A DNA stretch of 64,000 bases, from contig BAHV02000002.1 of assembly GCA_000508965.1 (NCBI GenBank), forward strand, positions 194,503-258,502, in the 5' to 3' direction. Shown here piece after piece: positions 24,827 through 33,638 of the stretch (its first letter is position 1; each line of letters opens with the position of its first letter). Origin of the DNA: Dielma sp000508965 (GTDB lineage: Bacteria > Bacillota_I > Bacilli_A > Erysipelotrichales > Erysipelotrichaceae). The position numbers were made by a program, and so were the translations under genes. The notes below the pieces were generated by a model, which saw only the letters and a program-made list of their open reading frames with translations, had not been told where the DNA came from and did not search any database.

Positions 24827-26200
24827 GTGAAAAATAAATATGATGTGGTAATAATCGGCGGTGGTATCGGCGGTATAATGACTGCTTACCGTCTGGTGGA
24901 GAATGATCCGTCTTTACAGGTGGCAATCTTTGAGAAGGGGAATGCCATTACTAAAAGACAATGTCCAATCGTAGCGAAGAAAGTAGAAAAATGTGTAAAA
25001 TGTCCTTCTTGTTCAATCATGGAGGGAATGGCAGGCGCGGGTGCATTCTCAGATGGCAAGTATGTAATATCAACTGAATATGGCGGCTGGCTGACGGATT
25101 TTTTAAAGCCGGAAACAGTTATTGATTATATTGAACAGGCAGATAAAATTCTAGTATCCTTTGGTGCTACTGAGGAACGTTATATGCCTAATAATGAATT
25201 AAAGAAGCTTTGTCTCCAGCATGATCTTCACATGTCACAGGCTCAGCTTAAACACTTGGGTACAGATTCTAATTTCGATACAATGCGTAAGCTGATCGAG
25301 TCTTTAGAAGGTAAGGTAGAAATTATTACCGGCGCTAATGTTGTGGATGTGGATAAGGACAGTCATATCGTTCGTGTTCAGTATGCCGGCGGCGAGCATT
25401 TTGTAGAGGCAGAAAAAATTGTTTTCGCAGTGGGCCGTGTGGGCAGTCGTTTCTTCTCAAAATGGTGCCGTGAAAATGACATTAAGCTTGAGAATAATCA
25501 AGTGGATATCGGTGTGCGAGTTGAAGTTCCAAGCATGGTGTGGGAAGACTTTTCTAAAAAAATCTATGAACCGAAAATTTGGTATCGTTCACAGAAATAT
25601 GGTGATGTAACTAGAATGTTCTGTTTTAATGAACGCGGTCAAGTAGTGACGGAGTTCACTGACGGAGTGCTGACTGTTAATGGCCACAGTTATCGTGATC
25701 AGTCACGCAAAACCGAGAACTCTAACTTTGCGTTGCTGTCAACGATCCGTTTTACCGAACCATTTAAGGAACCGATTACCTATGCGCGTCATGTTGCTTC
25801 GCTGGCTAATTTGATTTCTGGAGGCAGTGTGCTGGTACAGCGTTTGGGTGATTTAGAGGATGGCCGCCGAACTACGGAAAAACGACTTCGTGAATCATCA
25901 CTGCAGCCGACATTAAATGCGGTACCGGGGGATTTAAGTCTCTGTCTGCCAAAACGCCAACTAGATAATATTGTGGAGACATTGCATGCGCTTGATGTGA
26001 TAGCGCCGGGTACAGCGAATTATGATACACTGCTTTATGGTATTGAGTGCAAATATTATTCAGCTCGTCCTGAATGTGAGGATTTTGCGATTAAGGGCTG
26101 TGAAAATATTTATGCAATTGGTGATGGCGCTGGTTTTACCCGCTCCTTGTCACAGGCTGCCGCGAATGGTCTGTATGTTGCAGATAAATTAACTAAATAA
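24827..26200 (+). CDS. FAD-dependent dehydrogenase-like protein (COG2509 type)
   Basis: 457-aa flavoprotein starting at GTG 24827, chosen because AAGGAGG lies 9 bp upstream. The dinucleotide-binding fold is at the N-terminus, VVIIGGGIGGIMTAYRLVE (residues 7-25). A Cys-rich stretch follows: CPIVAKKVEKCVKCPSCSIM (residues 45-64) with four cysteines, then GAGAFSDGKYVIS. The FAD-binding end is NIYAIGDGAGFTRSLSQAAA. This matches uncharacterised FAD-dependent dehydrogenases that carry a CxxC near the flavin. The reaction is not known. Its promoter is flanked by inverted repeats. A terminator follows. Confidence 0.85.
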   Translation: MKNKYDVVIIGGGIGGIMTAYRLVENDPSLQVAIFEKGNAITKRQCPIVAKKVEKCVKCPSCSIMEGMAGAGAFSDGKYVISTEYGGWLTDFLKPETVIDYIEQADKILVSFGATEERYMPNNELKKLCLQHDLHMSQAQLKHLGTDSNFDTMRKLIESLEGKVEIITGANVVDVDKDSHIVRVQYAGGEHFVEAEKIVFAVGRVGSRFFSKWCRENDIKLENNQVDIGVRVEVPSMVWEDFSKKIYEPKIWYRSQKYGDVTRMFCFNERGQVVTEFTDGVLTVNGHSYRDQSRKTENSNFALLSTIRFTEPFKEPITYARHVASLANLISGGSVLVQRLGDLEDGRRTTEKRLRESSLQPTLNAVPGDLSLCLPKRQLDNIVETLHALDVIAPGTANYDTLLYGIECKYYSARPECEDFAIKGCENIYAIGDGAGFTRSLSQAAANGLYVADKLTK

Positions 26201-26211
26201 AATAATAAGAA

Positions 26212-26268
26212 GAAGGAACTGCTATTAGATATACTTACTATCAAAATTTGCAGTTTCTCTTTTTTTTA
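26212..26268 (+). terminator. Terminator after the FAD protein gene
   Basis: GGAACTGC pairs with GCAGTTTC (one G-T pair) across a 28-base loop, followed by TCTTTTTTTT. Confidence 0.6.
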
Positions 26269-26319
26269 GGAAAATGGTATAATAAATAATACTCATAAAT
26301 ATCAATCTGGAGGACAGAT

Positions 26320-26946
26320 ATGAAAAATATAGATATAAATAATCTTCTGAGAAGATTCATCTTTTTAGTATTAGGTGCAGCTTTAAATGGGTTTGCGATC
26401 GGCCTATGCAATCAGTCAGGCTGGGGAGCCGACGCGATTACGGTCTTTTATGGCGGCTTGTCATCAACCTTTAATATAACGGTTGGGGCAGCAAGTACCT
26501 GCACGGCGATCGGTATGCTGATCCTGGCAGGCATCATTGACTGGCGTCAGCTTGGTTTAGGTACCTTGATCACACCTTTTTTTACCCAGTTTGGAATTGA
26601 TTTCGCAATGGGCTTGATTCCTCACCAGCAAGGCTGGATCACATTTGTAATGTTTGCATGCGGTTTGCTATTAATGGCAATCGGCATCGCGGCTATGATT
26701 GACGCCAATCTTGGTAAATTTTCATATGATGCTTTAATTTTAGGACTCGTTGATAAAATGAAAAAGCCGTTCCATATGATACGCTGGACATGTGATATTC
26801 TGCTCCTTGTTTCAGGTATGATCTTAGGCGGTTCGGTGACAATCGGCACTTTTGTCGCCATCTTTGCATTAGGTAAGCTGATTCCTTTCTTTACCAATCA
26901 ATTCAATCTAAGATTTAAAATGCAAAATAAGGAACAATACTCATAA
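26320..26946 (+). CDS. YczE/YyaS-family integral membrane protein
   Basis: 208 aa with five or six hydrophobic segments and no soluble domain. The first 60 residues hold FLVLGAALNGFAIGL, SGWGADAITVFYGGLSS and the later MIDANLGKFSYDALILGLVD, the conserved blocks of the YczE-like (COG2364) family. In B. subtilis a member is required for bacillaene/surfactin-linked production near Sfp, but its mechanism is unknown. Starts after GGAGGACAG; TATAAT at 26278-26283 is probably its -10 box. Confidence 0.75.
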   Translation: MKNIDINNLLRRFIFLVLGAALNGFAIGLCNQSGWGADAITVFYGGLSSTFNITVGAASTCTAIGMLILAGIIDWRQLGLGTLITPFFTQFGIDFAMGLIPHQQGWITFVMFACGLLLMAIGIAAMIDANLGKFSYDALILGLVDKMKKPFHMIRWTCDILLLVSGMILGGSVTIGTFVAIFALGKLIPFFTNQFNLRFKMQNKEQYS

Positions 26947-26948
26947 TA

Positions 26949-26981
26949 TTACATAAATAATGTAAGAATAGAAGTTATAAT
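26949..26981 (+). promoter_or_regulatory. Promoter with palindrome before the HD-domain gene
   Basis: TTACAT-AAATA-ATGTAA is a perfect inverted repeat at 26949-26965. TATAAT follows at 26976-26981. The palindrome covers the -35 region, where no good hexamer is seen, so it may bind a regulator. Confidence 0.45.
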
Positions 26982-27001
26982 ACGGTCATGGAGGATTTAT
27001 T

Positions 27002-28213
27002 ATGCAGAGAACAAGTGAAACAAAAGTATTAAGAGATCCCATTCACGGTTATATCCATGTCGATCTTCAGGTTATCTGGGATTGCATCAATGCCCGTGAA
27101 TTTCAGCGGTTAAGAAGAATTCATCAGCTTGGCGGTAATTTTCAGGTTTATCATACGGCAGAACACAGCCGTTTTGCGCATTCATTAGGCGTTTATGAAA
27201 TTGTTCGGCGGATGGTGTATGAGGTGCATGCGCTGAATGAGCAGCTGAGTGAATATGATAAGATGACAGTTATGCTGGCGGGTTTGCTTCATGATATCGG
27301 ACATGGGCCTTTTTCCCATGCGTTTGAAGCTGTCTCATCGGTAAAACATGAAGAGTTCACAGTACGGATTATTCTTGAAGATACGGAAATCAATCATATC
27401 CTAAGAGCAGTGGATGCACGGCTTCCGCAGGCTGTGGCATCTATTATTACCTATGATCATCCCAATCCTTTACTGAATCAAATCGTAAGCGGACAGCTTG
27501 ATGCTGATCGAATGGATTATCTGCTGCGTGATGCTTATTTTACCGGTACCAGTTATGGCGAATTCGATCTTGAACGCATCATCCGTACCATGCGTGTACG
27601 CAATGGTAAAATTGTTGTGAAAGAGAGCGGGATTCATACGGTCGAAGATTACATCATGGCTCGCTATCATATGTATTGGCAGGTTTATTATCATCCGATT
27701 GCCCGCAGTTATGAAACAATCCTGCATTTATTATTTAAACGAATGAAGACGGTTTATCGTGAACACCCTGAATGGCTGTCTGATCTGAAGATGTTTCTGC
27801 CGTTTCTGGCAAAGGCTCAGCCAGATGTGCATGATCATTTCATTCTTGACGAATCAGCGGCTTTATATGGCTTTACCGTACTGACAACAGGCAAAGATCC
27901 TATCCTTGCGGATTTGGCAGGCCGTTTGCTGAATCGCCGCTTGTTTGCCTATACCACGATTCATAATGACGAGGATATCGATGCAATCCGCACCGAAGTA
28001 GCGCTGCGCGGTTATGATACAGAATATTATCTGGCTTGTGATCAGGCGTATCAGCGGCCTTATCAGCCGTATAAGGCGGGTGACGGACATAATATTTGGG
28101 TCATTTGTGAGGATGATTCGGTTAAGGAATTATCAGAAATATCCGATATTGTATCGGCAATCGTCCGCGGCAAGTCAAAGGAAGATAAAAAGGCTTTCTA
28201 TCCTGAGGTTTAA
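27002..28213 (+). CDS. HD-domain phosphohydrolase (YwfO-like)
   Basis: 403-aa protein of the dGTPase/SAMHD1-like HD superfamily. Metal-binding residues: EHSRFAHSLGVYEI (first His near residue 66), LLHDIGHGPFSHAFE (HD pair near residue 99) and DQLDADRMDYLLRDAYFTG (the family's D-R-x-D-Y motif near 165-180). The N-terminus VLRDPIHGYIHVD is characteristic of the YwfO group, which hydrolyses deoxynucleoside triphosphates in enterococcal and bacillar homologues. Ribosome binding site GGAGG. The next gene begins 3 bp after its stop. Confidence 0.9.
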   Translation: MQRTSETKVLRDPIHGYIHVDLQVIWDCINAREFQRLRRIHQLGGNFQVYHTAEHSRFAHSLGVYEIVRRMVYEVHALNEQLSEYDKMTVMLAGLLHDIGHGPFSHAFEAVSSVKHEEFTVRIILEDTEINHILRAVDARLPQAVASIITYDHPNPLLNQIVSGQLDADRMDYLLRDAYFTGTSYGEFDLERIIRTMRVRNGKIVVKESGIHTVEDYIMARYHMYWQVYYHPIARSYETILHLLFKRMKTVYREHPEWLSDLKMFLPFLAKAQPDVHDHFILDESAALYGFTVLTTGKDPILADLAGRLLNRRLFAYTTIHNDEDIDAIRTEVALRGYDTEYYLACDQAYQRPYQPYKAGDGHNIWVICEDDSVKELSEISDIVSAIVRGKSKEDKKAFYPEV

Positions 28214-28216
28214 CCT

Positions 28217-28603
28217 ATGTATCCTATCGATCTTGTTTGTTTTGATGATTTATCCGTAATGAAATGCCGTGTTGAAACAGAGGAGGTTAAGGATGAATTT
28301 CTTGTCCATTGCCTATTAGATGAAAGAGTTATCACCGGCATCGGGGACAGTATGTTTACCGCGTTTCAAAAGCTGATGGATCAATTGTATGTGATGCATT
28401 ATGGTATGAACTGTCAAGGTGCTAAACAAAATGCAATGCAGTCCGCCATGGCTTATGCAAGCGATAAAATTTATCTTCTCACCCTTGGGCAACAGGCTAT
28501 GAAAAAAGATTTAGTCAGTATGTTTGAACCTGTTGAATTAACGGTGTATTGCCGCAGCGATGAGCAATTGGAATATGCTCAGCAATGGCTGTCAAGTCTG
28601 TAA
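28217..28603 (+). CDS. Uncharacterised 128-aa protein
   Basis: Starts 3 bp after the HD-domain gene, with GAGG inside that gene's last codons, so it is very likely cotranscribed with it. Soluble, mixed alpha/beta. The first half has strand-like stretches (IDLVCFDDLSVMKCRVETEE, DEFLVHCLLDERVITGIG), the second half helices. No motif that I recognise. The pairing with a nucleotide hydrolase hints at nucleotide metabolism but is not evidence for it. Confidence 0.7.
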   Translation: MYPIDLVCFDDLSVMKCRVETEEVKDEFLVHCLLDERVITGIGDSMFTAFQKLMDQLYVMHYGMNCQGAKQNAMQSAMAYASDKIYLLTLGQQAMKKDLVSMFEPVELTVYCRSDEQLEYAQQWLSSL

Positions 28604-28661
28604 GACAGCGGTATGAACCCGAAAAGAATAATATATACTTGTTTAGAAAGGACTATGAATT

Positions 28662-29267
28662 ATGACCTTAAAAAATAAATTGGGGATAAATAACTCAGCT
28701 GAATTAGCATGTGAAGAAGAAAAGATAAGTAAAAAAAGAGCTTTAGAATTATTTGAAAATAATTCGCTTGAAATCATGGAAGCAGGCAAGTTTTCTTCTT
28801 TAGCTGAGATCCATAGATTACTATTTACAGATATTTATGAATTCGCAGGACAAGTTAGAGATGTGAATTTAGCAAAAGGCAATTTCCGGTTCGTACCAGT
28901 TATTTATTTAAGCGCAGCTTTGGAGAATATCGACAAAATGAATCAGTCTACGTTTAATGAAATAGTTGAAAAATACGTGGAAATGAATATCGCTCATCCT
29001 TTTAGAGAGGGTAATGGCCGAAGCATGAGAATTTGGTTGGATTTAATGTTAAAAAAGGAGCTTCATTTAGTTGTGGATTGGAGTAAAATCGATAAAGAGG
29101 ATTATTTTTTAGCAATGGAGCGAAGTCCAATTAAGGACCTTGAAATCAAGCATCTTTTGAAAGCAGCGTTAACCAGTGATATTAGTAATCGCATTATTTA
29201 TATGAAAGGTATTGATACAAGTTATTATTATGAAGGATATGCAGCTTATAAAACTGATGAATTATAA
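28662..29267 (+). CDS. fic: Class III Fic protein adenylyltransferase
   Basis: 201 aa. The Fic active-site motif is exact: HPFREGNGRSMR at residues 112-123, with catalytic His112 and the anion-binding GNGR. The flap upstream is GQVRDVNLAKGNFRFVPV. Near the C-terminus SYYYEG (residues 187-192) matches the inhibitory helix motif (S/T)xxxE(G/N), with Glu191 positioned to block ATP binding. That placement defines class III, which is self-inhibited and released on monomerisation, as in the Neisseria homologue of similar length. No antitoxin gene is adjacent, which agrees with built-in inhibition. Target unknown. Confidence 0.9.
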   Translation: MTLKNKLGINNSAELACEEEKISKKRALELFENNSLEIMEAGKFSSLAEIHRLLFTDIYEFAGQVRDVNLAKGNFRFVPVIYLSAALENIDKMNQSTFNEIVEKYVEMNIAHPFREGNGRSMRIWLDLMLKKELHLVVDWSKIDKEDYFLAMERSPIKDLEIKHLLKAALTSDISNRIIYMKGIDTSYYYEGYAAYKTDEL

Positions 29268-29326
29268 ATTTTTTATGTTTCACTTAAAAATTGGCATACG
29301 ACTAAACAATAATTTTAAACTAACAG

Positions 29327-29351
29327 ACAGCTGGTTTTACCAGTTGTTTTT
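29327..29351 (+). terminator. Terminator after fic
   Basis: ACAGCTGG-TTTTA-CCAGTTGT stem (one G-T pair) followed by TTTTC. It lies in the gap before the convergent penicillin-binding protein gene and has its T-run on the plus strand. Confidence 0.7.
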
Positions 29352-31226
29352 CTATTCCTTTTTAAACCAATAGATACTGCCCAAAAGAGAATCTTTGCCG
29401 GTAATGGGGTCAACGCGGCGTTCCATAAGGTTATTTGTAAGCTGATACCAGGCGGCTGTTTCCTCTCCTTCATACAAGGAATTAAAGGTGGACTGAAAAA
29501 TGCGTTTGGAAATGTTATAGTATTCCTTATCTAACGGACGGCTGTCATCAAAACCGCTCCATACAGCGATAGTGTATTCAGGATTAAAACCTATCACTAA
29601 AGAATCAGCTTCACTGGTGCCTGATTTAGCACCTACCTGAACTTTAGGTTCACTGCCGTACATCGTTGGAAAGTTTACGGTTTTATTCTTGATATCAAAG
29701 GTTGCCGTCAGCATTTGATTGATCATCAACGCTGAATCAAGATTCATCAGCCGTTTTGTTTCCATATCACGTTCATAAACCACATTGTTGTAGCTATTGG
29801 TGATTGCTGAAATCATGGCCGGTTTGATATATTGCCCGCAGGAGGCAAACGTATTGTATATGGTTGATAGCTCCAGCAGTGACATGTCTACCGTTCCCAG
29901 TGCCAAAGAAGGAACCGCCTGTGAATTTTCGATGCCAAAGGCTTTTAAAGCATTATCCAATGTATCCATGCCAAGGAACAAATGGGTTTTGACCGCATAA
30001 ATATTGTCAGACATGGCAATGGCATTAATCATTGAGATTTCACGGTTAGGATAGAGCTCGTTATAATTGGTCGGAGCGTATTCATTCTGTGCGTCTATCT
30101 GAAATGTTGTTGGTGTTGACATAAAGGTTGTCGAGGGCGTAAAGCCGGATTCTAAGGCCGTGTAATAAAGCAGCGGTTTAATTGTTGAAGCGACTTGCCG
30201 ATGGGCATAAATCGAACGGTTATACTGTGTGATCGTATAATCTTTACCGCCTTGAATCGCTAAAATATTACCAGTAAAGGGCTGTGTAATAATGGCCGAG
30301 GTTTCCAGTTCATCGTTCAGATCTACATTATTTCTGAAGCTTTCAACCAGTTTCTTCTGTACATCAGGATCATAATATGTATAAATATTGCCGCCCTCCT
30401 TCAGTGATATCTCACCGCGGCTGATCATTGCATTCACCTCATCAATAACTGCCTGAATATAATAGGAAGCATTGGTATTTTCTTGGTGATCTTCATTATA
30501 AATCAAGGGTTCTTCGATGGCTGCCTGCATTTCCGATTCACTGATTAAACCCGCATTAGCCATGACTTCCAAGATTACAGCCTGTCTTGAATGAGCATTT
30601 TCTTCATTAATCAGCGGTGAATATAGACTTGGTCCATTAGGAATGCCAATCAGCATTGCAAGCTGCGCATTATCCAATTCATTCAAGGGTAAACCAAAGA
30701 AAAAATCAGCAGCTTCTTTGATGCCGTAGACGCCATGACCGTAATAGAGGGTGTTAAGATAACCCTCTAAAATAGCATCCTTATCATACTGCATTTCCAA
30801 TCGTGCCGCATAAAACAATTCCTCCAGCTTACGGGTAAAAGTCTGTTCATTGCTTAGAAACAGGTTCTTAGCCATCTGCTGAGTGATCGTTGAACCACCC
30901 TCCACAATTCTGCCTTCCATTAAATTGCTGATCAGCGCCTTTGTAATGCGGATAACGTCAAATCCATGATGCTTATAGAAGCGTTTGTCTTCAACAGCAA
31001 CAACGGCCTGTTTCACATGTTCAGGAATTTCCTCAATCGGTGTCCAGGTCAGTTCCTTTTTAAAATTTGTTTCATATAAAATATTGTTATTGATATCATA
31101 AATGGTAAAACGTTCCTTCTTGGAATCTAATTCAAGAGGTGTAAAAGCTGCCACGGTATAAAAAAGGAACAGGCAGATGAAGCCGAAGATTGTTAAAGCG
31201 AGAAAGAATTTTAATAATTTGCGCAT
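29352..31226 (-). CDS. Class A penicillin-binding protein (transglycosylase/transpeptidase)
   Basis: Bifunctional peptidoglycan synthase, 624 aa. An N-terminal membrane anchor (residues 5-28) is followed by a GT51 glycosyltransferase domain: AVEDKRFYKHHG (catalytic Glu79), GGSTITQQMAKN (110-121) and the later GYLNTLYYGHGVYGI. The transpeptidase domain has S347-T-I-K350, S406-D-N408 and K534-S-G536-T. There is no long C-terminal extension. Compact class A proteins of this kind include PbpG/PBP1a types in Bacillota. Starts after GAGGTGAT. A structured region, possibly a minus-strand leader or small RNA, lies about 110 bp upstream. Confidence 0.94.
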   Translation of the reverse strand: MRKLLKFFLALTIFGFICLFLFYTVAAFTPLELDSKKERFTIYDINNNILYETNFKKELTWTPIEEIPEHVKQAVVAVEDKRFYKHHGFDVIRITKALISNLMEGRIVEGGSTITQQMAKNLFLSNEQTFTRKLEELFYAARLEMQYDKDAILEGYLNTLYYGHGVYGIKEAADFFFGLPLNELDNAQLAMLIGIPNGPSLYSPLINEENAHSRQAVILEVMANAGLISESEMQAAIEEPLIYNEDHQENTNASYYIQAVIDEVNAMISRGEISLKEGGNIYTYYDPDVQKKLVESFRNNVDLNDELETSAIITQPFTGNILAIQGGKDYTITQYNRSIYAHRQVASTIKPLLYYTALESGFTPSTTFMSTPTTFQIDAQNEYAPTNYNELYPNREISMINAIAMSDNIYAVKTHLFLGMDTLDNALKAFGIENSQAVPSLALGTVDMSLLELSTIYNTFASCGQYIKPAMISAITNSYNNVVYERDMETKRLMNLDSALMINQMLTATFDIKNKTVNFPTMYGSEPKVQVGAKSGTSEADSLVIGFNPEYTIAVWSGFDDSRPLDKEYYNISKRIFQSTFNSLYEGEETAAWYQLTNNLMERRVDPITGKDSLLGSIYWFKKE

Positions 31227-31334
31227 CTAATCACCTCATGGCTAGTATGGGAAAGTAATCTTGAATTTAAACAGGCATAAGGATTAAGAAATGTAAAAAA
31301 TGAAAGTAAAAGTTATATTCGATCAAGAAGCGCC

Positions 31335-31440
31335 GAAAAAGCCGATACAAGATTACATGTTATTAAGCATGTCTGCCGCTCTGTGATCACCGTTACGCAC
31401 GGATCACCATATATTTTTATAGCGGGTTGATATCCGGCTT
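31335..31440 (-). ncRNA. Candidate structured RNA (multi-helix, U-run at its 3' end) upstream of the PBP gene
   Basis: Four nested or adjacent helices can be drawn. P1 closes the element: 31431-31440 with 31339-31347, nine pairs and one bulged base. P2: AGCGG (31421-31425) with CCGCT (31376-31380). P3: 31399-31407 with 31383-31393, nine pairs with a two-base bulge. P4: ACATG with CATGT (31355-31372). On the minus strand the closing arm CGGCTT runs into TTTTTC, like a terminator. It may be a small RNA or a leader of the PBP transcript. I do not recognise the class. Confidence 0.4.
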
Positions 31441-31479
31441 GAATCTGCTGAAGGACGTGTTTTAACGTAGCTGTCATTA

Positions 31480-31559
31480 AAGTGGAATTTAATATTTCAC
31501 TTCAGGGAAATGAAAAAAATTCATTATCTACTTGCAGTATCTCATGTTTATGGTATAAT
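31480..31559 (+). promoter_or_regulatory. Hairpin and promoter upstream of ywiB-argS
   Basis: TTGCAG (31532-31537), 16-bp spacer, TATAAT (31554-31559) gives a start site near 31566. Upstream, AAGTGGAAT-TTAAT-ATTTCACTT (31480-31502) is a 9-bp inverted repeat with one G-T pair, which could be an operator for this promoter or for the divergent PBP side. Confidence 0.55.
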
Positions 31560-31583
31560 GCGAAACGATGAGTGGTGAAGCTG

Positions 31584-31979
31584 ATGAAACAACGGGTTCT
31601 TGTGAAGCAAAAGAATCAAATCACAAATGAAGAGTTTCTGATGGCCGATGGCATGTGTGAAATCAGAACTGATGAAAATAAACGAGAAGTTTTTTATCAT
31701 GAACTTGATGCGGCTTCAACAAAAGTAGAAATGTTTATACATAAAGATCAGCTGACAATTATCCGGCATGGTGAAGTAGTCAGTACCCTGCATTTCAGAA
31801 ACAATGAGAAAACAGTGGGTACTGTATTGAGTGAGTTTGGTGAGTTTCAGATTGAGCTTTTTACCCGCCGCTATCTATGCGCCAATGAGACAATTGCTGT
31901 CGAATATGATGTGCTGAGCGGTGATGAAGTCAGTGATTCTTTTCGGATACTGTGGAAAATAAGGAGAGATGATGCATGA
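31584..31979 (+). CDS. ywiB: DUF1934 beta-barrel protein (YwiB-like)
   Basis: 131-aa protein of the calycin-like DUF1934 family. It consists of successive strands: VLVKQKNQITNEEF, MCEIRTDENKREVFYHEL, VEMFIHKDQLTIIRHGEVVS, LHFRNNEKTVGTVLSEFGEF and IAVEYDVLSGDEV. ATG 31584 is the first methionine after the predicted start site near 31566; GTG codons at 31572 and 31575 are alternatives in the same frame. No strong ribosome binding site is visible. It overlaps argS by 4 bp (ATGA), the same pairing as ywiB-argS in B. subtilis. Function unknown. Confidence 0.8.
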   Translation: MKQRVLVKQKNQITNEEFLMADGMCEIRTDENKREVFYHELDAASTKVEMFIHKDQLTIIRHGEVVSTLHFRNNEKTVGTVLSEFGEFQIELFTRRYLCANETIAVEYDVLSGDEVSDSFRILWKIRRDDA

Positions 31980-33622
31980 ACGAAATTGAAAATAAATTAA
32001 AAGAATGTATCTGCGATGCCGTTAATAAAGGTTTTGATTTAACCATCGCAGCCGATGAGGTAACGATTGAAATACCTAAGGATAAGAGTCATGGGGATTA
32101 TGCGACGAATATCGCCATGCAGCTGACACGTAAGCTGCATCAGAACCCTCGTCAGATCGCCGAGAAAATCATTGCCAATGTAGACAAAGCGGCCGGTAAT
32201 CTTGAACAAGCGGAAATTGCAGGACCTGGTTTTATTAATTTTAAAGTGAAGAGCTCAACCTTAGCCAGTGTCATTACTAAGATTTTGGCACAAGGTGATG
32301 CTTATGGTGAAAATGAAGTCGGCAATCATGAAAAAATCATGGTCGAATATGTATCTGCCAATCCTACCGGTGATCTGCATTTAGGTCATGCCCGCGGAGC
32401 TGCTTGGGGAGATTCATTGACTCGGTGTATGAAAGCCAGCGGTTATGATGTATGCCGTGAATATTATGTGAATGATGCGGGTAATCAAATTAATAATCTT
32501 GCATATTCTTTAATAGCCAGATATCAGCAAAATTTCGGAATTGATGCGCAGATGCCGGAAGATGGCTACTATGGCAAGGATGTTGAAAAGATCGCAAAGC
32601 AGATTGCCGAACGCGACGGTGAAAAATGGCTTAATGCTGATGAAGAGGAACGTTATCAATATTTCCGTAAGGAAGGAATTAAATTTGAATTGGATAAGCT
32701 AAAGGCTGACTTAGGTTTATTCAGAGTAGAATTTGATGTTTGGAGCAGTGAACAGTCATTATATGATAACGGCGAAGTAGAGGCAGCTTTAAATAAGCTG
32801 GTCGATTTAGGTCTGACTTATGAAAAAGATGGCGCAATCTGGTTTAAATCAAGTGAATACGGAGATGATAAAGATCGTGTTCTGCGTAAGTCAGATGGTT
32901 CTAACACCTACCTGCTGCCAGATATTGCCTATCATATCGGCAAGTTTACCCGCGGTTATACTAAGCTGGTCAATCTTTGGGGAGCCGATCACCACGGTTA
33001 TATCCCGCGTATGAAAGCAGCGATGCAGGCATTGGGCAAAGATGCTGATGCTTTGGAAGTAGATATTATCCAAATGGTTCGTCTGGTTGAGGACGGCATG
33101 GAAGTGAAGATGTCAAAGCGTACTGGCAACGCGGTTACCGTGCGTGAGCTCTGCGAAGAAGTCGGTGTTGATGCCGTGCGTTATAACTTTGTGCAGCGTG
33201 CTTTAGATACCCATCTTGACTTTGATTTAGGCCTCGCCCGCAAGCAGTCAAATGAGAATCCGGTTTATTATGCACAGTATGCCCACGCGAGAATTTGCTC
33301 GATTCTGCGTCAGGCAGGTGATGCGGAAATCCCTGAATCATTTGATTTATTAACGCATGAAAAAGAAGTGAGCCTGATGAAATATCTGAATGAATTCCCT
33401 GGTGTGGTCGCGGATGTCGCAGTTCAGCGCGCACCACATAAAATGTGCAACTATATTCAAAAATGCGCACAAAATTTCCACAGTTTCTATGGCGCATGCA
33501 AGGTCATTGACGCTGAAAATCCTGAACTGACCAAGGAACGTCTGGCACTGTTAAAGGCATGCAAAGTAACGCTGAAAAATGCTTTAAACCTCATTGGTGT
33601 TGAAGCGATAGAAAAAATGTAG
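31976..33622 (+). CDS. argS: Arginyl-tRNA synthetase
   Basis: Class I synthetase, 548 aa. The N-terminal additional domain (residues 1-110) recognises the tRNA D-loop. HIGH motif SANPTGDLHLGHARGAAWGD near residue 125; KMSKS-type motif VKMSKRTGNAVT near residue 375, which is retained here although ArgRS often lacks it. The C-terminal anticodon-binding DALR domain includes YAQYAHARICSILR and ends LNLIGVEAIEKM. It is coupled to ywiB by overlap and followed 16 bp on by rpoE. Confidence 0.97.
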   Translation: MNEIENKLKECICDAVNKGFDLTIAADEVTIEIPKDKSHGDYATNIAMQLTRKLHQNPRQIAEKIIANVDKAAGNLEQAEIAGPGFINFKVKSSTLASVITKILAQGDAYGENEVGNHEKIMVEYVSANPTGDLHLGHARGAAWGDSLTRCMKASGYDVCREYYVNDAGNQINNLAYSLIARYQQNFGIDAQMPEDGYYGKDVEKIAKQIAERDGEKWLNADEEERYQYFRKEGIKFELDKLKADLGLFRVEFDVWSSEQSLYDNGEVEAALNKLVDLGLTYEKDGAIWFKSSEYGDDKDRVLRKSDGSNTYLLPDIAYHIGKFTRGYTKLVNLWGADHHGYIPRMKAAMQALGKDADALEVDIIQMVRLVEDGMEVKMSKRTGNAVTVRELCEEVGVDAVRYNFVQRALDTHLDFDLGLARKQSNENPVYYAQYAHARICSILRQAGDAEIPESFDLLTHEKEVSLMKYLNEFPGVVADVAVQRAPHKMCNYIQKCAQNFHSFYGACKVIDAENPELTKERLALLKACKVTLKNALNLIGVEAIEKM

Positions 33623-33638
33623 AAGGAGAATTGTTTGA

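Noticed and set aside
26320..26946. YitT-type name for the membrane protein
   Set aside because: No C-terminal DUF2179 domain; conserved blocks fit YczE-like proteins better.
31398..31430. TATAA...ATATGG on the minus strand, as in purine riboswitches
   Set aside because: The P2/P3 kissing loops and the conserved TCTACC are missing.
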